Assembly (NCBI RefSeq): GCF_014641695.1
Contig: NZ_BMIF01000001.1
Coordinates: 434,001 to 498,000 of the forward strand
Direction of reading: 5' to 3'
DNA length: 64,000 bases
Source: Nitratireductor aestuarii
GTDB lineage: Bacteria > Pseudomonadota > Alphaproteobacteria > Rhizobiales > Rhizobiaceae
Shown in pieces: positions 1-10,810 of the stretch. A program made the position numbers and the translations under genes. Each line of letters opens with the position of its first letter. The first letter of the stretch is position 1. The notes under the pieces were generated by a model that did not search any database, was not told where the DNA came from, and saw nothing but the letters and a program-made list of their open reading frames with translations.

Positions 1-212
1 GCGGTCAGATCATCCTGATCACCGACGAGGAGGGCGCGAGCCGCGCTTCGCTCGGCGATATTGAAACGATCATCATGCCGAAGGTGCCTGAGTTCGTGAC
101 GCCGATCGTTTACGCGCTGCCGATCCAGCTGCTCGCCTACCACACGGCTGTTGCCATGGGTACGGACGTTGACCAGCCGCGCAACCTTGCGAAGTCGGTG
201 ACGGTCGAATAA
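1..212 (+). CDS. glmS: glucosamine-6-phosphate synthase (GlmS), C-terminal fragment
   Basis: The window opens inside this gene; the reading frame starts at base 3 and gives the last 69 residues. GlmS makes glucosamine-6-phosphate from fructose-6-phosphate and glutamine, the first step towards UDP-GlcNAc for peptidoglycan and lipid A. The fragment belongs to the second SIS (isomerase) domain and ends with the family hallmark [13 protein letters not shown]. The amidotransferase half and the start lie outside the window. A terminator-like hairpin follows 42 bases after the stop, so mgtE is probably transcribed separately. Confidence 0.95.
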   Translation, partial: GQIILITDEEGASRASLGDIETIIMPKVPEFVTPIVYALPIQLLAYHTAVAMGTDVDQPRNLAKSVTVE

Positions 213-253
213 CTGGACGGCGCAAAGCTGCGCTGACCTTCGGATGCAAAGGT

Positions 254-283
254 GGCGCCGGGCGATCCGGCGCTATCTTTTTT
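254..283 (+). terminator. Rho-independent terminator after glmS
   Basis: A seven-base-pair GC stem (GCGCCGG at 255-261 with CCGGCGC at 267-273, loop GCGAT) is followed within four bases by a run of six T (278-283). The rest of the 306-base gap to mgtE shows only a weak second hairpin around 334-350 and no further gene. Confidence 0.85.
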
Positions 284-524
284 GGAACTGGAATGTCAGT
301 TCTGCCGGACGAGACTGTGAATGACCTCTCGCAGGCGGCGTTTCGCCTTTGATCTCAAATCGATCGCGGGTTAGACCAGTCTTGCGAGAAGGTTGTCCGT
401 CCGGTAACTGCAACCAGCCAAACAAGTAAGCGTTCTGCCTCCATGCGAGCGGGCGGTACGCATCCTAACAAAAGCGGTTTCTGGGAAATGCCTGCCTAAC
501 CAACATCCAGCGGGGAGAGTGCCA

Positions 525-1946
525 TTGAGTGATCCGCATGAGCAGGCAGATGAGACGACAATGGCGGGGCAGGTGGCCCCTGAGGGTATCTACAACGAGG
601 AAGGGTCTGTCGACGCCTCGTTCCTGTCTCATATTGCCAATGCAATTGCGGAAGGCGACACGGAAACCCTGCTCAGGGATGTAAGTCATCTACACCAGTC
701 GGAAATAGGTGACCTTCTCGAGGCCCTGCAGCCGGAGCAGCGCCGCGACCTCGTGAACCTGATGGGCGCGACGTTCGACTTTACCGCGCTCACCGAGGTT
801 GACGACTCTATCCGCCGCGACATCGTCGAGGCGATGCCGAACGAGCAGATCGCGCAGGCGGTCCAGCAGCTCGATTCCGATGACGCGGTCTACATTCTGG
901 AAGACCTCGATCCTGCGGACCAGAACGAGATTCTGGCCCAGTTGCCGTTCACGGAACGGGTGCGCCTTCGTCGGTCACTGAGCTATCCGGAAGAGACGGC
1001 CGGCCGTCGCATGCAGACGGAGTTCGTGGCGGTGCCGCCGTTCTGGACCGTCGGCCAGACCATCGACTATATGCGCGAGGCGAGGGAGCTTCCCGACAGC
1101 TTCGCCCAGATCTTCGTCATTGATCCAACCTTCCGCCTCGTAGGCACCGTTGACCTCGACCGCATCCTGCGCACGCAGCGTGCGGTGAAGATAGAAGAGA
1201 TCATGCGCGAGACGCGTCACGCCATTCCGGCCACCATGGACCAGGAAGAGGCGGCGCAGATCTTCGAGCAGTACGACCTTCTGTCCGCCGCCGTCGTAGA
1301 CGAGAACGAGCGACTTGTCGGCGTGCTCACCATCGATGACGTGGTGGACGTCATCACGCAGGAGGCCGAGGAAGATCTGATGCGTCTCGGCGGTGTGGGT
1401 GACGAAGAACTGTCGGACTCCGTGCTCGCCACCAGCCGTTCGCGCGTTCCCTGGCTGCTCATCAACCTGGTGACGGCTTTCTTTGCCGCTTCGATCATCA
1501 GCCTGTTCGACCATACGATTGAAACGGTAGTCGCGCTCGCCGTCCTCATGCCGATCGTAGCCGGTATGGGCGGCAATGCCGGTTCGCAGACCATGACCGT
1601 GACTGTGCGCGCGCTAGCGACCGGCAGCCTTGGCCTCCACAACGCGTCTCGCGTCATTCGCCGTGAGATCGGCGTCGGCTTGATCAATGGCGTCATCTTT
1701 GCCGCACTGATCGGCACGGTGGCGGGTGTGTGGTTCCAGAGCCCGACCATCGGCGGCATCATTGCCTGCGCCATGGTGGTCAACATGTTTACGGCGGCGC
1801 TCGCCGGCATCCTTATCCCGATGCTGCTCGACCGGTTCGGCGCAGACCCGGCGGTTGCCTCCGCGGTGTTTCTGACCACCGTTACGGACGTGGTCGGTTT
1901 CTTCGCCTTCCTTGGCCTTGCCACCTGGTGGTTTGGCCTGCTCTGA
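525..1946 (+). CDS. mgtE: magnesium transporter MgtE
   Basis: About 473 residues with the complete MgtE plan: a cytoplasmic N domain (roughly 35-140), a CBS pair (roughly 150-270) and five membrane helices from about residue 300. Members are Mg2+-gated channels in the inner membrane. The last helix carries the TTVTDVVGFF stretch whose Asp corresponds to the conserved pore residue of the family. Start choice: a GGGGAG Shine-Dalgarno at 512-517 sits seven bases before TTG 525, which gives MSDPHEQ. GTG 519 is too close to that site, and ATG 561 has none. The gene converges on the MFS gene with only two bases between stops. No M-box riboswitch was recognised upstream. Confidence 0.93.
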   Translation: MSDPHEQADETTMAGQVAPEGIYNEEGSVDASFLSHIANAIAEGDTETLLRDVSHLHQSEIGDLLEALQPEQRRDLVNLMGATFDFTALTEVDDSIRRDIVEAMPNEQIAQAVQQLDSDDAVYILEDLDPADQNEILAQLPFTERVRLRRSLSYPEETAGRRMQTEFVAVPPFWTVGQTIDYMREARELPDSFAQIFVIDPTFRLVGTVDLDRILRTQRAVKIEEIMRETRHAIPATMDQEEAAQIFEQYDLLSAAVVDENERLVGVLTIDDVVDVITQEAEEDLMRLGGVGDEELSDSVLATSRSRVPWLLINLVTAFFAASIISLFDHTIETVVALAVLMPIVAGMGGNAGSQTMTVTVRALATGSLGLHNASRVIRREIGVGLINGVIFAALIGTVAGVWFQSPTIGGIIACAMVVNMFTAALAGILIPMLLDRFGADPAVASAVFLTTVTDVVGFFAFLGLATWWFGLL

Positions 1947-1948
1947 AC

Positions 1949-3178
1949 TCAGGCCGCTGCGACTTGGGGTGCGGCTCTGCCGCTGCGGAAGTAGATAAGC
2001 AGCATCATGGCGATGTTCACCAGGTTCCAGGCGATGCCGTTCAGGAAGGCGGTCTGGTAGGATCCGGTGAGATCGTAGATCCAGCCCGACATCCAGCCGC
2101 CGAAGGCCATGCCGACAACGGTCGCCAGCACCACGATACCGACGCGTTGTCCCGCTTCCTTCGCGGGCAGGTATTCACGCACGATGATGGCGTAGGTCGA
2201 AACAATCCCGCCCTGCGACAGGCCGAAGATCAGCGACACGACATAGAGCGACACTAGTCCGTCATACGGGATGTAGAGGATCAGCGAGAGGCACTGCAGT
2301 CCCGAACTGATGAGCACGGTCTTCACGCCCCCGATTCGGTCCGCCAGCAAGCCGAAGCCGAGGCGGCTGATCAGCCCGCCCACCAGCATCAGCGAGAGCA
2401 TTTCTGCGCCGATGCCCGCGCCGAACCCCAGGTCAACGCAATAGGCGACGATGTGAAGCTGCGGCATTGCCATGGCGACGCAGCAGGCAACGCCGGCGAT
2501 CACAAGGACGGTCTGCAGCGCGCGCGGTGAAAGGCTGCTCACCATGCGAGGCTGATCCAGATTAGCGCTTCGGGTTGCTGGCGGCTTTGCCCGCAGCAGC
2601 ATCGCGAGTGGCCCGACCAGCAGGATGCAGATGATACCAATCACCTGAAATGCCGTGCGCCAGTCGTAGGCCGATACGATAGCGGAGATGATGCTCGGCC
2701 AGACGGCTCCGGCGAGATAGTTCGCAGCTGCGACCGACGCGATCGCGATGCCGCGACGTCGCTCGAACCAGTGCGAGATATCGGCCAAGACAGGCCCGAA
2801 CGAGCAGGACGCGCCCATGCCGACCAGCGTCTGCAGGATCGAGAAGACCAGAATGGATTGGGTGAACGACGAAAGGATATAGCCGCTGCCGAGGACGAGG
2901 CTGGCGAGGATCAGGGGCAGGGTGATGCCAAGCTTGTCGAGATAGCGGCCGATCACGAGATTGCCGACGCCAAAGCCAATCATGTTGAGCGTAAAGGCTA
3001 GAGAAACGTCAGCGCGCAGAACGCCGAAATCCTCCTGGACGGCTGGCAGCACCACCACCATGGACCACAAGCCAACATTGGCGATGGTGCCGATCAGCAT
3101 GCATATCGCCAACCGAATCCATGAATGAACGCCATCCGGAACGCGATGATCCACCGGCACGCTTGCAGTCTGCAGCAT
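1949..3178 (-). CDS. MFS transporter, 12 membrane helices
   Basis: A 409-residue major facilitator superfamily protein of the inner membrane, two six-helix halves separated by a hydrophilic stretch near residue 200. The loop between helices 2 and 3 reads GRYLDKLG and that of the second half ADRIGG, the usual MFS A motifs. It resembles monocarboxylate/oxalate-formate-type carriers, but the substrate cannot be read from sequence. The start at 3178 (MLQTAS) is chosen because GGAGG lies six bases upstream; a longer frame to 3208 lacks such a site. It stands alone, convergent with mgtE and downstream of the gcv terminator. Confidence 0.85.
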   Translation of the reverse strand: MLQTASVPVDHRVPDGVHSWIRLAICMLIGTIANVGLWSMVVVLPAVQEDFGVLRADVSLAFTLNMIGFGVGNLVIGRYLDKLGITLPLILASLVLGSGYILSSFTQSILVFSILQTLVGMGASCSFGPVLADISHWFERRRGIAIASVAAANYLAGAVWPSIISAIVSAYDWRTAFQVIGIICILLVGPLAMLLRAKPPATRSANLDQPRMVSSLSPRALQTVLVIAGVACCVAMAMPQLHIVAYCVDLGFGAGIGAEMLSLMLVGGLISRLGFGLLADRIGGVKTVLISSGLQCLSLILYIPYDGLVSLYVVSLIFGLSQGGIVSTYAIIVREYLPAKEAGQRVGIVVLATVVGMAFGGWMSGWIYDLTGSYQTAFLNGIAWNLVNIAMMLLIYFRSGRAAPQVAAA

Positions 3179-3260
3179 CTGAGTCCTCCCAAACTCTTCC
3201 CAAGGCATAGCCCGTTGTCGGCTGGATGGCTAGTCGCGGCGTAAACGGTGTGTCCGATAT

Positions 3261-3289
3261 GAAAATGGCGGACCTTTCGGGCCCGCCAT
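3261..3289 (-). terminator. terminator of the gcvTHP operon
   Basis: Read on the minus strand, a ten-base-pair stem (ATGGCGG with CCGCCAT, extended by GCC/GGT, loop CGAAA) is followed by TTTTC. It lies 26 bases after the gcvP stop and before the MFS start. Confidence 0.75.
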
Positions 3290-3314
3290 CTCGTCATTCG
3301 TCATTCAGGCTGTC

Positions 3315-6110
<2,796 letters not shown>

Positions 6111-6181
6111 ATCTGTTTCCATGCTGACACTGGCCTGCGTTGCGCCCGGTATCTTGGCCGGACGCAGCAAACCAGATGCAA

Positions 6182-6547
6182 TCAAATGGTGGCCTTGTAG
6201 GCGTCCTCATCCATCAGCTCGTCGAGCTGGGACGGGTTGCTGAGCTTGATCTTGAACAGCCAGCCATCACCCATGGCGGCGTTGTTCACGAGGGCCGGAT
6301 CGCTGGACAGCGCATCGTTCACCGCAACGATTTCGCCATCGACCGGGACGTACACGTCGGATGCGGCCTTGACGGACTCAACGACAACGACGGTCTCGCC
6401 CTTGGTCACCTGACGGCCGACTTCCGGCAGTTCGACGAAGACCAGATCGCCAAGCTGTTCCTGGGCGTAGTCGGTGATGCCAACCACGGCCGCATCACCT
6501 TCCATACGAAGCCATTCATGGTCGGAAGTGAAGAGGGTCTTGGTCAT
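6182..6547 (-). CDS. gcvH: glycine cleavage system H protein
   Basis: A 121-residue lipoyl carrier that shuttles the aminomethyl intermediate between GcvP, GcvT and lipoamide dehydrogenase. The N terminus (FTSDHEWL), the [12 protein letters not shown] turn and the lipoylation loop ESVKAASD are all typical; the modified lysine should be K60. Length is normal for the family. It starts six bases after gcvT, so the two are almost certainly translated from one message. Confidence 0.97.
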   Translation of the reverse strand: MTKTLFTSDHEWLRMEGDAAVVGITDYAQEQLGDLVFVELPEVGRQVTKGETVVVVESVKAASDVYVPVDGEIVAVNDALSSDPALVNNAAMGDGWLFKIKLSNPSQLDELMDEDAYKATI

Positions 6548-6553
6548 GCTCGT

Positions 6554-7657
6554 TTATCCTTTGCGGTAGCGGTGTGGCGTGAAGGGGAGGGTGGCAACGC
6601 GAAGCTCGAGGCGGTTCCCGCGTACTTCGGTGAAAAGCTGGGTGCCGGGCTCGGCCAGATTTTTTGCGACATAGCCCATGGCGATCGGGTGACCCGCAGA
6701 GGGACCGAAGCCACCGGAAGTGACGCGGCCAACGACAGTGCCGTCGGCATCGATAACAGGAGCTCCGGCACGTACGGGCTGGCGGCCTTCAGGCTTCAGG
6801 CCGACGCGTTTCTGGTCGGAACCCTTGGCGTGGATCGCACGCAGTGCTTCGGCGCCAACGAACGTGCCTTCTTCGCGGACGCGCTTCGGAATGGCCCAAA
6901 GAATGCCGGCGCTCTGCGGATCGGTGGTTTCGTCGATGTCCTGGCCATGGAGGCAGAGGCCGGCTTCGAGACGCAAGCTGTCGCGGGCGGCAAGGCCGAT
7001 CCACATGACGCGTTCATCGGCCAGCAGCTTTTCTACGAAGGCCTGAGCTTCCGTGACGGGCATCGCGACTTCGAAGCCGTCCTCGCCGGTGTAGCCGGAA
7101 CGCGAGGCGAACCAGTTTGGCTTCGGCTCTGTCGCCGTCATGAAGGTGAGGGCGGAAAGGTCGAGTCCAGCATTGGTCAGGACCGATTCTGCCTCCGGAC
7201 CCTGCAGCGCGATCAGAACGCGGGGAAGCGCTTCCAGCGACACGGAGAAGTTTGCGGCGAGGGCGCGGAAATGGGCCTCGTCCTTGGCCGCGTTGCCAGC
7301 ATTCGCCACGACCATGAATCGGGTGGCGGACAGCTGCGTGATGATCAGGTCATCAATGATGCCGGCCTTCTCATTCAGGAGAACCGTGTACTTGGACTTT
7401 CCCATGCCGATGGCGGCCGCGTCGAGCGGGCATGCATGGGACAGGAACGCTGCGGCCTCGTCACCCTCGACGGCAAAGAGCTGCATGTGGGAGATATCGA
7501 AAAGCCCGGCTTTCTCACGCGTGTGAAGATGCTCCTTCATCACGCCAGCGGGATAGGTGAGGGGCATGTTCCAGCCGGCAAAGGCGCCGAAGCGCGCACC
7601 AGCGGATTCATGCAAGGATTCCAGGGGCAAATGCCGCCCCGGTTCGACGTTGCTCAT
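6554..7657 (-). CDS. gcvT: aminomethyltransferase, T protein of glycine cleavage
   Basis: A 367-residue folate enzyme that transfers the methylene group from aminomethyl-lipoyl GcvH to tetrahydrofolate and releases ammonia. Family landmarks are FAGWNMPLTYPAGV near residue 27, the REKAGLFDISHM stretch near 47, SGYTGEDGFE in the middle of the chain and the C-terminal GYVAKNLAEPGT barrel. GGAGG lies four bases before the ATG. It is the first gene of the operon, and its leader holds a tandem glycine riboswitch, which fixes glycine as the regulating ligand. Confidence 0.97.
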   Translation of the reverse strand: MSNVEPGRHLPLESLHESAGARFGAFAGWNMPLTYPAGVMKEHLHTREKAGLFDISHMQLFAVEGDEAAAFLSHACPLDAAAIGMGKSKYTVLLNEKAGIIDDLIITQLSATRFMVVANAGNAAKDEAHFRALAANFSVSLEALPRVLIALQGPEAESVLTNAGLDLSALTFMTATEPKPNWFASRSGYTGEDGFEVAMPVTEAQAFVEKLLADERVMWIGLAARDSLRLEAGLCLHGQDIDETTDPQSAGILWAIPKRVREEGTFVGAEALRAIHAKGSDQKRVGLKPEGRQPVRAGAPVIDADGTVVGRVTSGGFGPSAGHPIAMGYVAKNLAEPGTQLFTEVRGNRLELRVATLPFTPHRYRKG

Positions 7658-7704
7658 CAGGCCTCCAAAGTTACACCCATGGCGTCAAGATTGACGACAC
7701 GTTG

Positions 7705-7885
7705 AGTGCCCCTCTGTCGGAAGCCTGAGAGACTCGAATCGACCGGTGGAAAGGTCGATTCTTACACCTTCGGCGCGGAGGCGAGCTCCGACTTTCCAGA
7801 GTGTCTAACCTGTATACGGTTCATTTGCCTGAGAGATTTCCGGGCTCTTCCCCTTCGGCGGCAGCGATGCTGCTCTCTCCCGCAA
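7705..7885 (-). promoter_or_regulatory. tandem glycine riboswitch (two aptamers)
   Basis: Read on the minus strand, two copies of the glycine aptamer core occur. Aptamer 1 (about 7808-7885) has GGGAGAGA, GCCGAAGGGG and TCTCTCAGGCAAA. Aptamer 2 (about 7705-7800) has CGCCGAAGGTG, GTCTCTCAGGC and ends in the GAGGGGC stretch. The order and short linker fit the classic tandem glycine switch, which turns on glycine cleavage when glycine is plentiful. Between aptamer 2 and gcvT there is only a small CGTCAA/TTGACG hairpin and the GGAGG site, so control is more likely at translation start than by a terminator. Confidence 0.93.
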
Positions 7886-7914
7886 ACAGGCGGGCCGAAG
7901 CCCACGACTGTTAA

Positions 7915-7943
7915 ATATTAGCCGAGAGGCGACGGCTTGTCAC
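7915..7943 (-). promoter_or_regulatory. promoter of the gcv riboswitch-operon transcript
   Basis: On the minus strand, GTGACA (7943-7938), a 17-base spacer and TAATAT (7920-7915) form a near-consensus housekeeping promoter. Transcription would begin around 7908, some 20 bases before aptamer 1. Confidence 0.65.
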
Positions 7944-7999
7944 CTCCCGGCCAACGATATGCACCGTCCCGATCGTTTCCGTGCTGATTTGGCGCAGGA

Positions 8000-8728
8000 T
8001 TATTGGGAGCCAGCGACCTGCAGAAGCTTGCAGAGGTTGACGAGTGCAGCGTCATAGCTTGCTGCATCAATGGAGCCGCAACGGCGTAGCATCTGCTGGC
8101 GCTCGCTATCGGACATGTTATCGAGAACAGCTTGTTGGCCGGGGGTGAGGGGTGTGCCACCGCCGCCAGGATTTCCGCCCGGACCGCCTCCGGTATTGCC
8201 GCCCGGATTGTTGCCTGCACCGTTGCCGATGCCAACATCGACGCCGACATCAACGCCATTGCCGCCGCCTATACCAAGGCCGACATCGGCATTTACGCCG
8301 CCCGAGCCACCGATACCGGCTGTAACTCCGGCGTCTATACCATTGCCACCACCGATGGCAGCGTCCACGTTTGCGTTGACACCGTTGGGTCCGCCTATGG
8401 ATGCGTCAACGTCAGCGTTTATGCCTTCACTGCCGACATTTGCATCGGCGTTTGCCGCTATGCCGTTTGAACCACCTACGGTGGCGTCCACATCGGCGTC
8501 CACGCCTCTGCTTCCGCCGACACCCACGTCAGCATTCGCGTTTACGCCCTGTGAGCCGCCGACAGATGCATCGACACCAACCCCGAGGCCGTCGCTCGTA
8601 TCCACGTCGACCCCCACGCTGATGCCATCACTACCGCCGACAGAAACACCTACTTGAGCTTGGGCCTGAATTGTGGCTGGAACAAATAAACACGCACCCA
8701 GCAACAGAGCCTGTAATCGTTTCGTCAT
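8000..8728 (-). CDS. secreted protein with ten 14-residue Gly/Asp/Val repeats, function unknown
   Basis: I do not recognise a characterised family. The 242-residue product starts with a clear signal peptide (cleavage likely after AQA near residue 24). Residues 31-168 are ten units of mostly 14 residues with the pattern GG-S/G-x-G-V/I-N/D-A-x-V-D-A-x-V/I. Small and hydrophobic side chains alternate with Asn/Asp, which suggests short beta strands joined by GGxxG turns. A Gly/Pro/Asn linker follows (170-195). The C-terminal domain (196-242) is helical-looking and has two cysteines, C217 and C233. GGGAG lies six bases before the ATG. The gene stands alone. A surface, matrix or adhesin-like role is plausible but only inferred. 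Confidence 0.8.
   Translation of the reverse strand: MTKRLQALLLGACLFVPATIQAQAQVGVSVGGSDGISVGVDVDTSDGLGVGVDASVGGSQGVNANADVGVGGSRGVDADVDATVGGSNGIAANADANVGSEGINADVDASIGGPNGVNANVDAAIGGGNGIDAGVTAGIGGSGGVNADVGLGIGGGNGVDVGVDVGIGNGAGNNPGGNTGGGPGGNPGGGGTPLTPGQQAVLDNMSDSERQQMLRRCGSIDAASYDAALVNLCKLLQVAGSQ
8225..8638 (-). repeat. in-frame tandem repeat of about 42 bp inside the secreted repeat protein
   Basis: The units encode the 14-residue repeats whose GGxxG turns begin at residues 31, 43, 57, 71, 85, 98, 112, 126, 140 and 154. Two units are one or two residues short. Copies differ at the DNA level, so the array is old or under selection rather than freshly expanded. Confidence 0.8.
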
Positions 8729-9036
8729 AATACTCTCCCTGTATACTCCATTACCCTAAGTACGCAGACGAGTATTTGTTTCACGCGTTATGAATATTCT
8801 TTATCCTGCACCCATAAACGTTGCCATAGCGCCGTTTCGCAGTGGTAGTGTACCCCAAACGGTGTACCTATTGTGCAAACTGATGTGATCAGCCGCTTAT
8901 TGCCAGCCTGAGCGCAAGGGTATCTAATAGGCTTCAGCAGCATTGGAAATGCTCTCCGGACGCTCATCACACGCATCCGTCGAGCGTTGAGTGGATGTCT
9001 CGGACGCCAGACGGCAAACAGCGAAAGGATCGATCC
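8729..9036. other. 308-base intergenic region
   Basis: This holds the divergent upstream regions of the repeat protein (minus) and the VOC gene (plus). It is richer in A/T than its surroundings near 8760-8830 and contains a direct repeat GTGTACC around 8849 and 8862. No small gene or RNA is evident. Confidence 0.5.
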
Positions 9037-9516
9037 ATGGCTGTTGCAAAGAACACCATCTGCCTTTGGTTCAACAAGGATGCGGAGGAAGCGGCCTGCT
9101 TCTACGAGGAAACCTTTCCGGACAGCCGCGTCCTTGCAGTTCACCGGGCGCCCAGCGATTTTCCATCGGGCAGGGCAGGCGACGTCCTGACGGTCAATTT
9201 CGTTGTCGCCGGGATACCCTGCATCGGCCTTAACGGCGGAACGGCTTTCAAGCATAACGAAGCTTTCTCCTTCCAGATCTCCACAGAAGACCAGGAAGAA
9301 ACCGACCGCTACTGGAATGCCATCGTGCAGAACGGCGGCCAGGAAAGCGCCTGCGGCTGGTGCAAGGACAAATGGGGTATCTCGTGGCAGATCATGCCAC
9401 GCACGCTGATCGAGGCTATCACCGCTGGCGGCGATGAAGCCAAGCGCGCGTTCGAGGCCATGATGACGATGCGCAAGATCGACGTGGCCGCGATCGATGC
9501 AGCGCGGCGTGGCTGA
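9037..9516 (+). CDS. VOC-superfamily protein, PhnB/3-demethylubiquinone methyltransferase-like fold
   Basis: A 159-residue cytoplasmic protein with the beta-alpha-beta-beta-beta modules of the vicinal oxygen chelate fold. The N terminus TICLWFNKDAEEAACFYEETFP and the late CGWCKDKWGISWQIMP segment are typical of the PhnB-like branch, whose members often lack a proven reaction. The frame extends to 8995, but the start at 9037 (MAVAKNT) has AAAGGA seven bases upstream and fits the family N terminus. It converges on the DUF1272 gene with eight bases between stops. Function beyond the fold is not assignable. Confidence 0.85.
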   Translation: MAVAKNTICLWFNKDAEEAACFYEETFPDSRVLAVHRAPSDFPSGRAGDVLTVNFVVAGIPCIGLNGGTAFKHNEAFSFQISTEDQEETDRYWNAIVQNGGQESACGWCKDKWGISWQIMPRTLIEAITAGGDEAKRAFEAMMTMRKIDVAAIDAARRG

Positions 9517-9524
9517 CCAGCCTA

Positions 9525-9782
9525 TCAGGTTTGGCGAAAGCGTTCGGCACAGCCTGACGGCTTGAAGACGCGCACTTTGGATGCCGGATGTTTGGCCAGC
9601 GCCATGGCTGGACGGATCGGACGTCTCACGAGCTCGCCACCGCAATTCGGGCAGACGTTCTGGAGAACGTCTTCTGCACATATGGCGCAGAACGTGCACT
9701 CGAACGTACAGATCCGTGCTTCCATGCTGTCCGGCGGCAGATCACGGTCGCAACATTCACAACCGGGTCGAAGCTCCAGCAT
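9525..9782 (-). CDS. DUF1272 small cysteine-rich protein
   Basis: An 85-residue protein with paired cysteines (CECC near residue 8, CTFCAIC near 30-36, CPNC near 45) arranged like a zinc-binding domain. The opening MLELRPGCECCDRDLPP is the DUF1272 signature; no biochemical role is established for the family. The start at 9782 is supported by AGGAGG six bases upstream; the frame reaches 9842 without such a site. The C-terminal tail after residue 60 is basic and not obviously structured. Confidence 0.85.
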   Translation of the reverse strand: MLELRPGCECCDRDLPPDSMEARICTFECTFCAICAEDVLQNVCPNCGGELVRRPIRPAMALAKHPASKVRVFKPSGCAERFRQT

Positions 9783-9940
9783 TCCAATCCTCCTGAAGCC
9801 AATAGTGGGCTGCTTCCCAGTTAGAAGCTTCGAGCACCACAAGGCAAGAGAAGCTAAAGGGCCGCACGGTTGGTCACAAACGGCGATCGCATAAGGAAGA
9901 TTATGGAACTAATTGATGTAAGGTAACCGGATTTGGTGCG

Positions 9941-10192
9941 CTACGATTGCTCGTTGTCGTCGTTCGGCCAACGAACATAAGCAAGAATCCAGGCACCAAT
10001 TAACCAGAGCGGAAAAACCAGTCCCAGGAGAGCCCAAGCTGGTGAAAAGCCCATGCGCTTCAATATTCTCGCAAACGGCCAGAAGAGAATGAAGAAGCTG
10101 GCAATCAGGTACGCCAAGAGCAATAGAAAGATGATGGAGAGCGGCCAGCCGGATGAGTGTCCTTCCCACGCATAGGTTTGTTCACCGTACAT
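9941..10192 (-). CDS. small inner membrane protein, two to three helices, unknown
   Basis: An 83-residue hydrophobic protein with membrane segments around residues 18-40 and 50-70 and a charged C terminus (NDDNEQS). GAGGAG lies eight bases before the ATG, which supports real translation. I cannot name a family. A competing frame over the same bases lacks this site and the membrane pattern. It lies downstream of the UPF0114 gene on the same strand, 94 bases away across a hairpin. Confidence 0.65.
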   Translation of the reverse strand: MYGEQTYAWEGHSSGWPLSIIFLLLLAYLIASFFILFWPFARILKRMGFSPAWALLGLVFPLWLIGAWILAYVRWPNDDNEQS

Positions 10193-10249
10193 GACGTCTA
10201 CTCCTCAGCGCATCTGGTTTGGAATCGTGCCCCCCCGAAATGGCAGGCC

Positions 10250-10271
10250 GGTTTGACCCAAGGATCAAACC
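10250..10271 (-). terminator. hairpin after the UPF0114 gene
   Basis: GGTTTGA and TCAAACC form a seven-base-pair stem with an eight-base loop, 16 bases after the stop. There is no T run on the minus strand, so it may be an mRNA 3' stabiliser or a weak terminator. Confidence 0.35.
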
Positions 10272-10286
10272 AACCCCGAGTAAGAT

Positions 10287-10787
10287 TCAGTGCTTCACCT
10301 TCATGACCTTTTCCAGGAACCCAAGCATCAACGCGGATAGCACGAATGCAAGATGCATAAGTGTTGCCCACATTAGCTGCTCACCGGTGAAGGTCTGAAA
10401 GTTCAGAAAGATCTGCAGCAGATGGATCGATGAAATCGCTACGATCGATGATGCAACCTTGATCTTGAGGCTTCCGGAATCAAGTTTGCCAAGCCACGAA
10501 ATCTCATCGCCTTGTGCGCCATCGAACCGGCTGACAAAGTTTTCGTAGCCCGAGATCATCACCATGACGATCAGGCTCGCCACCAATGCCGCATCAATGA
10601 GGCCAAGCATCGCCAGGATCATGCCCGCATCGTCGTACTCGGAAAAGTGCATGGCGACCTTTGCGAGCTTGAAAAGAAACGACAAGCCGTAGATGCCGAG
10701 CGCAATCGCCAGGCCGATGTAAAACACCACCAGGATCCAGCGAGCAGACAGGATGATCCGCTCGATCAGCAGTTCCAAAGCTTTCAT
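10287..10787 (-). CDS. UPF0114 (YqhA-type) membrane protein
   Basis: A 166-residue inner membrane protein with four predicted helices. The N terminus LELLIERIILSARW, the central LGLIDAALVASLIVMVMISGYENFVSR and the LKIKVASSIVAISSIHLLQ segment are the conserved blocks of UPF0114. The family function is unknown. It starts 24 bases after the ybaK-like stop, on the same strand, so co-transcription is possible. Confidence 0.88.
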   Translation of the reverse strand: MKALELLIERIILSARWILVVFYIGLAIALGIYGLSFLFKLAKVAMHFSEYDDAGMILAMLGLIDAALVASLIVMVMISGYENFVSRFDGAQGDEISWLGKLDSGSLKIKVASSIVAISSIHLLQIFLNFQTFTGEQLMWATLMHLAFVLSALMLGFLEKVMKVKH

Positions 10788-10810
10788 GAAAGTTCAGCCA
10801 GTTACGATAA

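Noticed and set aside
8070-8657. 195-codon plus-strand Pro/Ser/Thr-rich frame opposite the repeat protein
   Set aside because: It is the reverse complement of the Gly/Asp repeats; it lacks a signal peptide and ribosome site, while the minus-strand gene has both.
8788-9699. 303-codon minus-strand frame over the VOC gene
   Set aside because: The plus-strand VOC protein has a known fold and a ribosome site; the reverse frame is rich in Arg/Pro/Cys without structure.
9903-9926. Seven-codon frame (MELIDVR) after AAGGAAG
   Set aside because: A frame this short after a purine run is expected by chance.
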